From assembly GCF_022402485.1 (NCBI RefSeq), contig NZ_JAKRSA010000031.1, positions 61,252 through 125,251 of the forward strand: 64,000 bases of DNA. Reading direction: 5' to 3'. The notes beneath the pieces were generated by a model, which did not search any database, had not been told where the DNA came from, and saw only the letters and a list, made by a program, of their open reading frames with translations. How positions within the stretch are numbered: the first letter of the stretch is position 1; every line of letters begins with the position of its first letter. The DNA comes from Phenylobacterium sp. (GTDB lineage: Bacteria > Pseudomonadota > Alphaproteobacteria > Caulobacterales > Caulobacteraceae). A program made the translations under genes and the position numbers. Shown here piece by piece: positions 23,852 through 32,299 of this stretch.

Positions 23852-24445
23852 ATGCCAGCGCTCGCAGATGCAATCAAACTGACCCTCGGGCTGCTGTTCA
23901 AGATGCAGGGCTGGAAGGTTCACGGGCCGCGACCGGCGTACCCGAAGTTTGTGCTCATCGGGGCCCCGCACACGAGCAACTGGGATTTCGTCGGCTTTCT
24001 TGGCGGCGCGGAAGCCCTGAATCTGGACCTGAGCTTCCTCGGCAAATCCTCCCTGTTCCGATGGCCCCTGGCCGGCGCCATGCGCGATCTCGGCGGCGTC
24101 CCGGTGGACCGGTCCCAGGCCCTGGACATCGTCGGGACGATGGCGGCCGAGTTTGCGCGTCGCGACAATCTCATCCTGACCATCGCGCCCGAGGGATCCC
24201 GGGCACGACGGGATCGTTGGAAGACGGGCTTCTACACGATCGCCATGGCCGCCAAGGTTCCCATCGTCTGCGCCGCGATCGACTTCCCCAGCAAACGGAT
24301 CACGATCGGCCCCACGATCTTCCCGAGCGGCGACTATGTGGCCGATATGAAGGAGGTCGCCGTCTTCTATCAGGGGGCCGTCGGTAAGCATCCGGAACGC
24401 ACCTCGCCCATCCTGCCGGAGCCCGCATCGCGCCAGGCTTCCTGA
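23852..24445 (+). CDS. 1-acyl-glycerol-3-phosphate acyltransferase-like (PlsC family) protein
   Basis: A 197-residue acyltransferase. Motif I H-x4-D is in GAPHTSNWDFVGFLGG (about residue 40), motif II around GGVPVDRSQALD, and motif III is LTIAPEGSRARRDRWKTG. The short form with HTSNWDF is a known soluble or monotopic subgroup in proteobacteria. It would act at the inner face of the membrane on lysophospholipid or related acceptors. No partner gene is adjacent. The start codon has no strong ribosome site. Confidence 0.88.
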   Translation: MPALADAIKLTLGLLFKMQGWKVHGPRPAYPKFVLIGAPHTSNWDFVGFLGGAEALNLDLSFLGKSSLFRWPLAGAMRDLGGVPVDRSQALDIVGTMAAEFARRDNLILTIAPEGSRARRDRWKTGFYTIAMAAKVPIVCAAIDFPSKRITIGPTIFPSGDYVADMKEVAVFYQGAVGKHPERTSPILPEPASRQAS

Positions 24446-24690
24446 ACGGAAGCCGGTGACGTGGACACTGGGATTGGGTGTCCTTGGGCCGGATCAGGGT
24501 ATGAATCGGACGTTTCTGACCGCCGCTATGGGTGGTGAGCCGTCTTCACAGGCTCCGAAGGTGCGGTCGTCAGGAAGGCGAAAAGGTCGGCGGTTTCGAC
24601 GCTCGTCCTGAGCTCGCGGCCATCACCACTCTATACGAGCGTTTTAACCTTGGCTGCCCGAGTTAATTGGGCGGGGGCGGGGCCGGGTGG
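24446..24690. other. Intergenic region with two short hairpins
   Basis: No gene is seen in these 245 bases. Perfect short inverted repeats occur at 24436-24454 (ggcttcc/ggaagcc, spanning the upstream stop) and at 24463-24483 (ggacac/gtgtcc), neither followed by a T run. The region may be where the upstream acyltransferase message ends. Confidence 0.35.
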
Positions 24691-25041
24691 TCAGAGAATG
24701 ACGACCGCGCTCAGCCGGTCGGCCGTGGCGCGGACCTGGCCCTCCACCCGCTCCACCAGCCCGGCCTTTTCCAGCACCGTCACATCCTCATGGACGCGGC
24801 GGTATTGTCGTTGAAGGGCCTGGGCGAGCGCATTGACCGACTTCTCCGGATGGGCGTGCAGATGCCGCAGCAGCCGGTAGCGCTCCCCCGTCATCACCGA
24901 GGCGAGACCCTCCCAGCTCTCAAAGGCGATCACCCGTTCCTGGCGATCATCGCCGGCCTCGGCCCGCTTCCAGGCGTCCTTGAACGCGACGAGATCGTCC
25001 CGAAGGGTTCCGCCGACCTGTATCTTCACGTCCTTCGTCAT
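24691..25041 (-). CDS. HVO_A0114-type winged-helix protein (TumA-like antitoxin), orphan
   Basis: A 116-residue protein. Residues 52-110 are a MarR-like winged helix (YRLLRHLHAHPEKSVNALAQ, RQYRRVHEDVTVLEKAGLVE), preceded by a linker with FESWEGLASVMT. This is the HVO_A0114 group, usually the antitoxin (TumA) partner of a DUF6516 (TumE) toxin. No toxin-like ORF is visible on either side: upstream is only a 92-base gap, then a GNAT gene. It may be a solitary regulator or a remnant of a TA pair. Confidence 0.8.
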   Translation of the reverse strand: MTKDVKIQVGGTLRDDLVAFKDAWKRAEAGDDRQERVIAFESWEGLASVMTGERYRLLRHLHAHPEKSVNALAQALQRQYRRVHEDVTVLEKAGLVERVEGQVRATADRLSAVVIL

Positions 25042-25133
25042 ATCGCACCGCCTCTGACCCAGTTTAGCGCCGCTGCGCCCGGCGGGCGAGCGGACATGCG
25101 GAGCGTCTGAGAAGGGGGGAGAGCTGTCCTCTC

Positions 25134-25724
25134 TCAGCGTGGATGCCTGATCATCGGCGTGACCACGGGCACGTCCCGCACGCGAATTTCAGCCAAGGGC
25201 TCGAAGCCGTGCCGCTCATAAAAGGGCACGTTGCTAGGATCAGAACTCTCCAGATAGGCGATCTCACCCAGCTCATCGCAGGTCGCCAGCGTATGCCTTA
25301 GGAGGTGTGATCCGAGGCCTCGACCTTGGGCGATGGGATCGACGCCAATGAGCCAAAGATACCAGTGCGGTGCCGCTGGATGATAGCGGTCCATCTCCGA
25401 ACGGAGTTCACGCGCTATCTCATCGTCCTCGGGCGAACCTCCTAGATCGAGCGCAGCTATCTGCTCAGGGTTCGCTTCGATGCCCGGTGGCAGCCAGAAG
25501 GCCACCGCCCGCGCGTCGCTGGTAGCAAGCACTGTCTTTGCGTCAAAGCCGCGCTCCCCCATGGCCAAAGCGAAAGATGGCCACACCTTCAAATACTCAG
25601 CCGGTTCCGGCCACCAGAAGCGAAACACGGGATCGGCGGCGAAAGCGACGGTGAGCGTGCTTAGCAACGCTGGAGCGGAACTTCGCTCGGCTGCGATGAT
25701 GTTCGGAAGAGCCAAATACCGCAC
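25134..25724 (-). CDS. GNAT-family N-acetyltransferase
   Basis: A 196-residue acetyltransferase. The acetyl-CoA site is LIGVDPIAQGRGLGSHLLRH (about 124-143), with the later NVPFYERHGFEPL motif of the fold. The N-terminal FAADPVFRFWWPEP is typical of the subgroup that includes small-molecule/antibiotic N-acetyltransferases. The acceptor is unknown. Leftward, followed by the TumA-like gene after 92 bases. Confidence 0.92.
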   Translation of the reverse strand: MRYLALPNIIAAERSSAPALLSTLTVAFAADPVFRFWWPEPAEYLKVWPSFALAMGERGFDAKTVLATSDARAVAFWLPPGIEANPEQIAALDLGGSPEDDEIARELRSEMDRYHPAAPHWYLWLIGVDPIAQGRGLGSHLLRHTLATCDELGEIAYLESSDPSNVPFYERHGFEPLAEIRVRDVPVVTPMIRHPR

Positions 25725-25906
25725 GATGCCTATCTCAGGGGTTTGTGTTCAGCAGGGCTTACCCGCCCCGAGCCGACCGAGGAAGGTCCGACTAGGGTCG
25801 TTTGCGGTCATTGTCGCAGATGTTCGTAGCGGAGCGCTGAACTCCCCCGCCAGGTTTTTCCCCGCGCCCGGTTTTGCCCTACCGCGAGACGGGCTAGCTT
25901 CGCGTC

Positions 25907-27358
25907 ATGAGCGACGCCGCGCCTGACTCCAATGCCCAGCCCTACTCCGTCTCCGAGCTCGCCTTCGCGCTCAAGCGGACGCTGGAGGATCGCTATGGCT
26001 TTGTGCGCCTGCGGGGCGAGCTGTCCAAGGTCACCCACCATGGCAATGGCCACGTCTATCTGACCCTGAAGGACGAGCGCGCCGCCATCGATGGGGTGGT
26101 CTGGAAGGGGTCGGTGCGGGGCCTGTCCATCCGGCCCGAACAGGGGCTGGAGGTGATCGTCACCGGCAAGATCACCACCTTCCCGGCCGGCTCGCGCTAT
26201 CAGATCGTCATCGAGACCATGGAGGCCGCCGGCGTCGGCGCCCTGTTGGCCCAGCTGGAGCGGCTGAAGGCCAAGCTGGCGGCCGAGGGGCTGTTCGAGC
26301 CGGCCCGCAAACGCCCCCTGCCGGCCATGCCCGCCGTGATCGGGGTGGTGACCAGCCCCACCGGCGCGGTGATCCGCGACATCCTGCACCGCATCCGCGA
26401 TCGCTGGCCCTGCCGGGTCATTGTCTGGCCTGTGGTGGTCCAGGGGGAGCAGGCTGCGTCACAGGTCAGCGCGGCCATTCGCGGCTTCTGTGATCTGCCG
26501 GCCCATGGCGACCTGCCCCGCCCTGACATCATCATTGTCGCCCGGGGCGGCGGCTCGGTGGAGGACCTGTGGGCCTTCAATGACGAGGCCCTGGTGCGCG
26601 CCGTGGCGGCCGCCGACATCCCGATCATCTCGGCGGTGGGGCATGAGACCGACACCACCCTGATCGACTTCGTTTCCGACCGCCGGGCGCCGACGCCGAC
26701 GGCCGCGGCCGAAATGGCGACGCCTGTGCTGGCCGAGCTGCGGGCGGGGTTGAGCGATCTGCACGCCCGCCTGCACCGAGGCGGCGGCCGCGTGGTGGAG
26801 GACCGCCAGGGCCGGGTGCAGAGCGCCGGTCGCAGCCTGGCCCGCGTACCGGACCTGGTGGAGATGGCCGCCCAGCGCTTCAACCTGGCGGCCGGCCGCC
26901 TGAGCGCGGGATTGCAGAAGAACGCAGCGGCCCATGAGCGCGACCTGGTGCGCATCACAAGCCGCCTGTCGCCGGGCCTGCTGCTGCGCCCCCAGGAGGT
27001 TCGCCGCCAGCGGCTGGACAGCCTGACCGCCCGGCTCGCCCCGGCAGTAATGCGCCAGACCGAGCGCCTGGCCGAGCGGCTGGCGGCGGTGGAAAAGCTG
27101 CGCCAGTCCCTGAACCCCGACCGCCCCCTGTCCCGGGGCTTTGCCCGGGTGCACCGGGCCGATGGCAGTCTGGCGCGGCAAGGGGCGGCCCTGGAGGCCG
27201 GCGAGACCGTCACCCTGGTGTTTGCCGACGCCCACCGCAGCGCCGTGGTGGACGGCGGCGGTGGGGAGCCTGAGGCGCCCCCCATCCCCCGGCCCAAACC
27301 CCGCAAGGCCGCCCCCTCCCCCGCTGACCCCGGCAAGGTGCAGGGCGACCTGTTCTGA
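25907..27358 (+). CDS. xseA: Exodeoxyribonuclease VII large subunit
   Basis: A 483-residue XseA. An OB-fold nucleic-acid-binding domain lies at residues 12-105 ([39 protein letters not shown]), then the catalytic region: [35 protein letters not shown] and [19 protein letters not shown] long coiled-coil follows and a Pro/Lys-rich tail ([18 protein letters not shown]). With XseB it degrades single-stranded DNA. xseB is not in the window. Confidence 0.96.
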   Translation: MSDAAPDSNAQPYSVSELAFALKRTLEDRYGFVRLRGELSKVTHHGNGHVYLTLKDERAAIDGVVWKGSVRGLSIRPEQGLEVIVTGKITTFPAGSRYQIVIETMEAAGVGALLAQLERLKAKLAAEGLFEPARKRPLPAMPAVIGVVTSPTGAVIRDILHRIRDRWPCRVIVWPVVVQGEQAASQVSAAIRGFCDLPAHGDLPRPDIIIVARGGGSVEDLWAFNDEALVRAVAAADIPIISAVGHETDTTLIDFVSDRRAPTPTAAAEMATPVLAELRAGLSDLHARLHRGGGRVVEDRQGRVQSAGRSLARVPDLVEMAAQRFNLAAGRLSAGLQKNAAAHERDLVRITSRLSPGLLLRPQEVRRQRLDSLTARLAPAVMRQTERLAERLAAVEKLRQSLNPDRPLSRGFARVHRADGSLARQGAALEAGETVTLVFADAHRSAVVDGGGGEPEAPPIPRPKPRKAAPSPADPGKVQGDLF

Positions 27359-27425
27359 GCACCGCTTGAGGCTTGCGCATGCCTCAGGTCTGTTCGAGGC
27401 GGCGGCGGCACGCTAGATTGGCCCC

Positions 27426-27650
27426 ATGAACGCCCATGACCGTGACCTCTCCGGCAAGCCCGCCGAGCTTGCCGTGCTGCATTATGGCGACGGCGAGTTC
27501 GTCGTCCTCAAGCCCGGCCGCCATGTGGTGTGCGCCGTCTCAGGGGTGAAGATCCCCCTCCAGGCCCTGCGCTATTGGAGCCCGGCCCTGCAGGAAGCCT
27601 ATGCCGGCCCCACAGAGGCCTTTGCCCGCTGGAAGGAAACCAGCAGCTGA
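27426..27650 (+). CDS. DUF2093 domain protein
   Basis: A 74-residue protein: LAVLHYGDGEFVVLKPGRHV followed by CAVSGVKIPLQALRYWS is the DUF2093 sequence, a small alphaproteobacterial family of unknown function that accompanies xseA. Its stop overlaps the probable CTG start of the M23 peptidase gene, suggesting coupled translation. Confidence 0.92.
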   Translation: MNAHDRDLSGKPAELAVLHYGDGEFVVLKPGRHVVCAVSGVKIPLQALRYWSPALQEAYAGPTEAFARWKETSS

Positions 27651-28498
27651 GCCGCGCCCTGCATCGGCGCGCCACCCTGCTTGGTGGACTGGCGGCCCTG
27701 GCCCTGCCAGCGTCCTTGCGCGCGCAAGGGGCCTCCCTGCCCCTGCGCCTGGACGGGCGCCTGATCCAGGGTGGTGTGGCGGTGGGTCAGACCCAGCCCG
27801 GCGCTGGGGTGTTTCTCGACGACATGCCAGTGGGCCAGGCGTCCCCTGAGGGCTGGTTCGTGGTCGGCTTTGATCGGGACGCGCCCGTTGGACAGGTCCT
27901 GCGCGTGGCCGCAGACGGGGCCGAGACCCGGCGGCCCATTACCCTGCAACCCGGCGACTTCGACATTCAGCGGATCAGCGGCCTGCCGCGCAATCAGGTC
28001 GCCCCTACAGATCCCGTCCTGCTGTCCCGCATCGCCGCCGAGGCAGAGCGGAAACGGGCCGGGTTCGCCAGTCAGGCGCCGCGCACCGACTTCCGCGAGG
28101 GCTTCATCTTGCCTCTGTCGTCCTATCGTCTGACCGGGCGGTTCGGCGGCCAGCGGATCTTGAACGGCGTGCCAGCCCGACCGCATTACGGCGTCGACCT
28201 GGCCGCCCCCCGGGGCACGCCCATCGTGGCCCCGGCTGGGGGCCTGGTGTCGTTTGCCGAAACCGGTCTGCACTTTGAGGGCGGCCTGATCATGATCGAT
28301 CACGGCCAGGGCCTGGTCAGCGCCTATCTGCACCTATCACGCCTGGACGTGGTGGCGGGCCAGTCTGTGAGCCAGGGTCAGGTGATCGGGGCCGTCGGCG
28401 CCGAGGGCCGGGCCACGGGACCGCACCTCTGCTGGCGGATGAAGTGGCGCGACCGCAACCTCAATCCCATGAGCCTGGTGGGGTTCCGCGCCGCCTGA
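27647..28498 (+). CDS. M23-family metallopeptidase (LytM-type), probable CTG start
   Basis: A 283-residue exported protein: signal peptide after an Arg pair (RALHRRATLLGGLAALALP, ending LRAQG), an N-terminal beta domain (about 30-150) and an M23 domain. Zinc ligands are visible in RPHYGVDLAAP (H-x3-D), VSAYLHLSR and GPHLCWRMKW (H-x-H type set). It would cut peptidoglycan cross-links or regulate amidases. No ATG, GTG or TTG exists at a sensible place; CTG at 27647 overlaps the previous stop (CTGA) and has AAGGAA exactly 8 bases upstream. Confidence 0.85.
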   Translation: MSRALHRRATLLGGLAALALPASLRAQGASLPLRLDGRLIQGGVAVGQTQPGAGVFLDDMPVGQASPEGWFVVGFDRDAPVGQVLRVAADGAETRRPITLQPGDFDIQRISGLPRNQVAPTDPVLLSRIAAEAERKRAGFASQAPRTDFREGFILPLSSYRLTGRFGGQRILNGVPARPHYGVDLAAPRGTPIVAPAGGLVSFAETGLHFEGGLIMIDHGQGLVSAYLHLSRLDVVAGQSVSQGQVIGAVGAEGRATGPHLCWRMKWRDRNLNPMSLVGFRAA

Positions 28499-28504
28499 GG
28501 CGGT

Positions 28505-29515
28505 TCAGCGCCGCTTGCGGGCGTAGGTCTCACTGGGCCAGCGCTTATGGACCCAGAACCATTCGGCGGGACGCTCGGCGATCCGCTCTTCCATGAACAG
28601 ATTGATCCGCTCCACCGCCCGGGCGATGTCGGCGCTGCGGTCGCCAGTGGCGATCGGCTTGATCGGCGGATGGACGATGACCCGGAACCGGGCCTTGCCC
28701 AGGCGCTGCACCGACATGGGCTGCAGCACCGTGTCAAACCGCAGGGCCAGGCGCGAGGGTCCTGGGGCGGTGTGGGCCAGCTTGCCGAAGAAGGGGGATG
28801 CGACCCCGCCGTTGAACTTCTGATCGTTCATCAGGGCGACGGACTCGCCCCGCCCCAGGGCGTCGAGCAGTTCGCGGGCCCCGTCGCCCCCTTTGGGCGC
28901 AAACAGCCGCACCCCGTAGCGGAAGCGGTTCTCGCGGATGCGCTGGTCGAAATAGGGATTGTTGGCCGCCCGATAGGTCATGTGACAGACCACGCCGGAA
29001 TGGGCGATCACCGCCGGCATGATCTCCCAGTTGGACAGGTGTCCAGAGATGAACACCACCGGTTCGCCGGTGCGGGCAATCTCGGCCAGGCGCTCGGCAT
29101 TGATGATTTCGACCCGGTCGCCCGCGGCGACAATGCGGTCGATAATGGGAAACTCCGCAAACGTCCGGCCGATCTCGCGCCACTGCTCGGCGGCCAGGGC
29201 GTCGATCTCCGCCGGAGTCAGGTCCGGAAAGGCGATCTGCAGATTGCGCACCGCCACCCGGTGGGTGCTGGTCATCGGTCCCAGCCAGCTAAGCGCCGCT
29301 GCGCCGAAATCGGACACCGCATCGATCGGGAACAGGCGCGCCAGCCAGGTCACAGCATCGTAGGCCATGACCTCCAGCCGCCAGCCGAGGCGGCGGGCGA
29401 AGGTCTTGAGCCAGGAGGATCGGGCGCTCGCCATCCTTTGTACTAGTGCGCGTTCGGCAAAAGTGGAACCCGGTTTTGGGACTGATGTAGTCGTCCTGTC
29501 TTGAGTTTGGCGCAT
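28505..29515 (-). CDS. Lipid A lauroyl/myristoyl acyltransferase (LpxL/HtrB family)
   Basis: A 336-residue LpxL-type enzyme with an N-terminal membrane-proximal helix (LEVMAYDAVTWLARLFPIDA) and the acyltransferase motif GHLSNWEIMP (H-x4-E) at about residue 160. Further marks are YRAANNPYFDQRI and the C-terminal EWFWVHKRWP. It adds a secondary acyl chain to lipid A at the inner membrane. The start at 29515 is supported by GAGG nine bases upstream; the ATG at 29434 has no usable ribosome site but would give the more usual N-terminus. Confidence 0.93.
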   Translation of the reverse strand: MRQTQDRTTTSVPKPGSTFAERALVQRMASARSSWLKTFARRLGWRLEVMAYDAVTWLARLFPIDAVSDFGAAALSWLGPMTSTHRVAVRNLQIAFPDLTPAEIDALAAEQWREIGRTFAEFPIIDRIVAAGDRVEIINAERLAEIARTGEPVVFISGHLSNWEIMPAVIAHSGVVCHMTYRAANNPYFDQRIRENRFRYGVRLFAPKGGDGARELLDALGRGESVALMNDQKFNGGVASPFFGKLAHTAPGPSRLALRFDTVLQPMSVQRLGKARFRVIVHPPIKPIATGDRSADIARAVERINLFMEERIAERPAEWFWVHKRWPSETYARKRR

Positions 29516-29631
29516 ATCCCGAGACCTCGGAGAGGCGAAACACAGTCGCTTGGCGCGCGACTTGCCACTGTCAACCCAGACCGTCCCCGATCGGGACGGC
29601 CGGGCTTCTTAACCACAAGGGGGCAAGAGAC

Positions 29632-30012
29632 ATGGGCAATGAGATTGACGTCCACCTGGGTAAGCGTCTGCGCCGGCGTCGTCGCCTGCTGGGTCTGACC
29701 CAGCAACAGCTAGCCGGCGCCTGCGGCGTCCGCTTCCAGCAGATCCAGAAGTACGAGTGCGGTGCCAATCGGATCTCAGCCGCCCGCCTCTGGCAGCTGT
29801 CGGAGGCCCTGGAGGTTCCCGTGGCCTATTTCTATGACGGCCTCTCAGCGGCGGCTCAGGCCCAGGCGGCCGAGGGCGAGAGCGGCGGCGAGGTTCTGGC
29901 CAGCAAGGAGACCATGGATCTTATCCGGGCCTACTACCAGCTGGGTGAGCGTCCCCGCCGGCGGCTACTGGATCTGGCCAAGTCCCTCAACGGCGACGTC
30001 GAGCACGGCTGA
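29632..30012 (+). CDS. XRE-family helix-turn-helix regulator
   Basis: A 126-residue protein. The Cro/C1 HTH occupies residues 8-62 (HLGKRLRRRRRLLGLTQQQL then GVRFQQIQKYECGANRISAA), a version that is near-invariant in many alphaproteobacteria. The C-terminal 60 residues are helical (ETMDLIRAYYQLGERPRRRL). Related proteins are conserved single-copy regulators in Caulobacterales and Rhizobiales, but the target is not known to me. It starts just before hisN (58 bases). Confidence 0.92.
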   Translation: MGNEIDVHLGKRLRRRRRLLGLTQQQLAGACGVRFQQIQKYECGANRISAARLWQLSEALEVPVAYFYDGLSAAAQAQAAEGESGGEVLASKETMDLIRAYYQLGERPRRRLLDLAKSLNGDVEHG

Positions 30013-30070
30013 GCCGGCGGTCCCGCGCAGGCGGGATTTCGCCGGGCGGCGGGGCAGGCTACAGGAGGGC

Positions 30071-30895
30071 ATGCTGAGCCCTGATCGTCTGCCCGCCCTC
30101 GAGGACTTCCTCCTCGCGCTCAACCAAGCCGCCGCCGATGTGGCCCTGCCCCTGTTCCGGGCCGACCATGGTCTGGAGAACAAGGGCGGCCAGCCCGGCC
30201 TCAACGCCTTCGATCCCGTCACGGCGGCTGATCGCGGGGCGGAGGCGGCCATCCGGCGGCTGATCAGCCAGCACTTCCCAGACCATGGGGTGATCGGCGA
30301 GGAGTACGGTGAGGACCGCCCGGACGCCGAGTTCGTCTGGGTGCTCGACCCCATCGACGGCACCCGTTCCTTCATTTCCGGCCTGCCCCTGTGGTGCGTG
30401 CTCATTGGCCTGCGCCATCAGGGCCGTCCCGTCCTGGGCTCCATCGGCCAGCCCTATCTCGATGAAGTCTATCTCGGCCATGCCGGGGGTTCGCGGCTGG
30501 TGGCCCGGGGGGCGTCCCGGCCTCTGAAGGTACGGGCCTGTCCCAAGCTGACCGATGCCGTCATCGCCACCACCGACCCAGAAGCCTGTTTCAACGGCGC
30601 CGAACTGGGCGCCTGGACCCAGGTTCGCGCTGCCGCCCGTCTGGCCCGTCTGGGCCTGGATGCCTATGGCTACGCCATGGTGGCGGCCGGCAGCATGGAC
30701 ATGGTGATTGAGGCCGGCCTCAAGGCCTGGGACATCGAAGCCGCCATTCCGATCATCGAAGGGGCCGGCGGCCTGGTCACCGACTGGCGCGGCGGGCCCG
30801 TCGGGTCCATGGGCGGCCAGGTGGTGATCGCCGGCGACCAGGCCTGCCTGGACGAGGCCCTGGTCGCCCTCAGGCGCTCGGCGACGACGGGCTAA
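30071..30895 (+). CDS. hisN: Histidinol-phosphatase HisN (inositol monophosphatase family)
   Basis: A 274-residue IMPase-fold enzyme. Metal/phosphate motifs are present: FDPVTAADRGAE (about 50), IGEEYGEDRPD, VLDPIDGTRSFISG (about 97-110) and LKAWDIEAAIPIIEGAGG near the end. This subgroup includes HisN of alphaproteobacteria, which dephosphorylates histidinol phosphate; inositol or PAP phosphatase activity cannot be excluded. ACAGGAGGG precedes the ATG at 30071. The 3' end overlaps the convergent hydrolase gene by 26 bases. Confidence 0.88.
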   Translation: MLSPDRLPALEDFLLALNQAAADVALPLFRADHGLENKGGQPGLNAFDPVTAADRGAEAAIRRLISQHFPDHGVIGEEYGEDRPDAEFVWVLDPIDGTRSFISGLPLWCVLIGLRHQGRPVLGSIGQPYLDEVYLGHAGGSRLVARGASRPLKVRACPKLTDAVIATTDPEACFNGAELGAWTQVRAAARLARLGLDAYGYAMVAAGSMDMVIEAGLKAWDIEAAIPIIEGAGGLVTDWRGGPVGSMGGQVVIAGDQACLDEALVALRRSATTG

Positions 30896-31841
30896 CCACC
30901 TTCGCCGCCAGGGCGTCGAACTCGGCCCAGAACACCGCGCGCTTGTCGTCGGTCTCCATCAGGATCTCGTGCAGGGCCCCCTTGACCACCACCAGCTTGC
31001 CCTGGGGCAGGCTGCGCGCCACCTGGTCCTGGGCGGCATTGTCCACCAGCTTTTCATCCTCGGCCTGACAGATGATCACCGGGATGTTCACCGACGCCAG
31101 ATTGGACGGTCTGGCGAAGACGGCCGCAGACCGCAGGGCAAAGTCCAGCCACCCCCAGGTGGGCGCCCCCAGCGCCAGGTCCCGGTGCGCGGCGATCAGG
31201 GCCCGGCCCCTGGCGAACCGCACCCGGTCATGGGTCAGCACATTGTCATCGAAGGTGTCGTCGAAGGGCTTGCCGGGGTCGCCCATGCAATAGTCACCCC
31301 CCCGACCGGTCAGGCGGTTCCAGCCCGCCAGCAGCCGCACCGCCTTGGGATAACGCCCGACCCGCAGCCCCAACATCGGCGCCGACAGCACCGCGCCGGC
31401 GAACCTCGGGGCCTGCCCCTTGGCCAGGGCCAGCAGGGTCAGGCAGCCCCCCATGGAGTGGCCCACCGCAAACCAGGGCTTGGGAAGCCGCTCTTCATAA
31501 TGCGCCAAAAGGGCGTCGAAATCGGCCAAAAAGGGCTCAAAACCCACCGCATGACCCTTCAATCGGTCGTCGGAAAGGTCCCTGTGCGAAAGCCCCTGGC
31601 CACGCCAGTCATGGGCCAGGACCACAAAGCCCCGCAGGGTGAGATCCTCGATGGTCTCGAAATACTTTTCGATCGCCTCGGTCCGCCCGCCGCTCAGCAC
31701 AACCGTGCCCCGAGCCTTGCCCCGGGCCGGAAACAGGGCCGCCCGCAGCCGCGCCCCCTTGGCGCCGGTAAACCACTCGGCCGCTCCCCCCGTGGGGACG
31801 GGGGCGGCGGGAATGTCGATGAGCGGCGCCGATTCGGTCAT
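30870..31841 (-). CDS. Alpha/beta hydrolase, lysophospholipase-like (Hydrolase_4)
   Basis: A 323-residue serine hydrolase: VLAHDWRGQGLSHRD (oxyanion region), nucleophile elbow VGHSMGGCLTLLAL (Ser at about 131), acidic residue in CQAEDEKLVDN and His in GALHEILMETD. It has the monoglyceride-lipase/PldB organisation. No signal peptide, so cytoplasmic. It follows the SCP2-like gene by 11 bases, both leftward, so they are likely cotranscribed, which hints at a lipid substrate. Confidence 0.9.
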   Translation of the reverse strand: MTESAPLIDIPAAPVPTGGAAEWFTGAKGARLRAALFPARGKARGTVVLSGGRTEAIEKYFETIEDLTLRGFVVLAHDWRGQGLSHRDLSDDRLKGHAVGFEPFLADFDALLAHYEERLPKPWFAVGHSMGGCLTLLALAKGQAPRFAGAVLSAPMLGLRVGRYPKAVRLLAGWNRLTGRGGDYCMGDPGKPFDDTFDDNVLTHDRVRFARGRALIAAHRDLALGAPTWGWLDFALRSAAVFARPSNLASVNIPVIICQAEDEKLVDNAAQDQVARSLPQGKLVVVKGALHEILMETDDKRAVFWAEFDALAAKVVSPSSPSA

Positions 31842-31852
31842 GGGTGGGTCCT

Positions 31853-32161
31853 TCAGGCGGCCTGGGAAAAAAGGGTCTGGATCTGAGACTGCATGGACAT
31901 GGCCAGGCCCATATTGGACATGCGCATCCGGCGGCTCATCAGGGCGGTCATGGGGTCCAGGCGACGACGGCCAAGCGCCACCACATCGTCCAGGCTGATG
32001 GTCACCACCAGATCGGCCGGGGCGTCCTGATTGGTCACCACCGCCCCATCGATATGGATGAAGCCCGCCCCCTTCAGGTCGATCTTGACCACATGGGACA
32101 GGGGCACACCGGCCCGAAGGGTGTCTGCGATGCGGGTGGTGAGCTGTTCAATCGTGGCCAT
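31853..32161 (-). CDS. SCP2 sterol-binding domain protein
   Basis: A 102-residue SCP2-like lipid-binding domain. VVKIDLKGAGFIHIDGAVVT is the typical edge strand, and DLVVTISLDDVVALGRRRLD the strand-helix after it. The end helix is Met-rich (MSRRMRMSNMGLAM). The fold holds a hydrophobic ligand. The longer open frame (to 32749) runs antisense into the PPOX gene and is not real. It is the first gene of the hydrolase pair. Confidence 0.9.
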   Translation of the reverse strand: MATIEQLTTRIADTLRAGVPLSHVVKIDLKGAGFIHIDGAVVTNQDAPADLVVTISLDDVVALGRRRLDPMTALMSRRMRMSNMGLAMSMQSQIQTLFSQAA

Positions 32162-32267
32162 CGGACCTCTCAGACGGGAGCGGGAGATTGGCCCGCCCCC
32201 GGCGCGAAGTAAACAAACTGCCCCGCCGCCGTGCGCCATGGACAGGGCGGCTGGAATGGACCAATAA

Positions 32268-32284
32268 TTGCGAGTAACTCGCAA
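32268..32284. promoter_or_regulatory. Fur-like palindrome before the PPOX flavoprotein
   Basis: A perfect 8-1-8 palindrome, TTGCGAGT-A-ACTCGCAA, 15 bases upstream of the ATG and next to its ribosome site. Its 7-1-7 core layout (TGCGAGT-A-ACTCGCA) equals that of Fur boxes (TGAGAAT-N-ATTCTCA). Site type is inferred from symmetry only. Confidence 0.5.
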
Positions 32285-32299
32285 ATCCAAGGAAGCGCC

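Noticed and set aside
24463..24483. Terminator hairpin after the acyltransferase gene
   Set aside because: Only a 6-bp stem with a 9-base loop and no T run.
29434..29515. Shorter start for the LpxL-type gene at 29434
   Set aside because: It would give a more standard N-terminus, but the ribosome site (AAAGG) touches the ATG; the 29515 start has proper spacing, so the longer form was kept.
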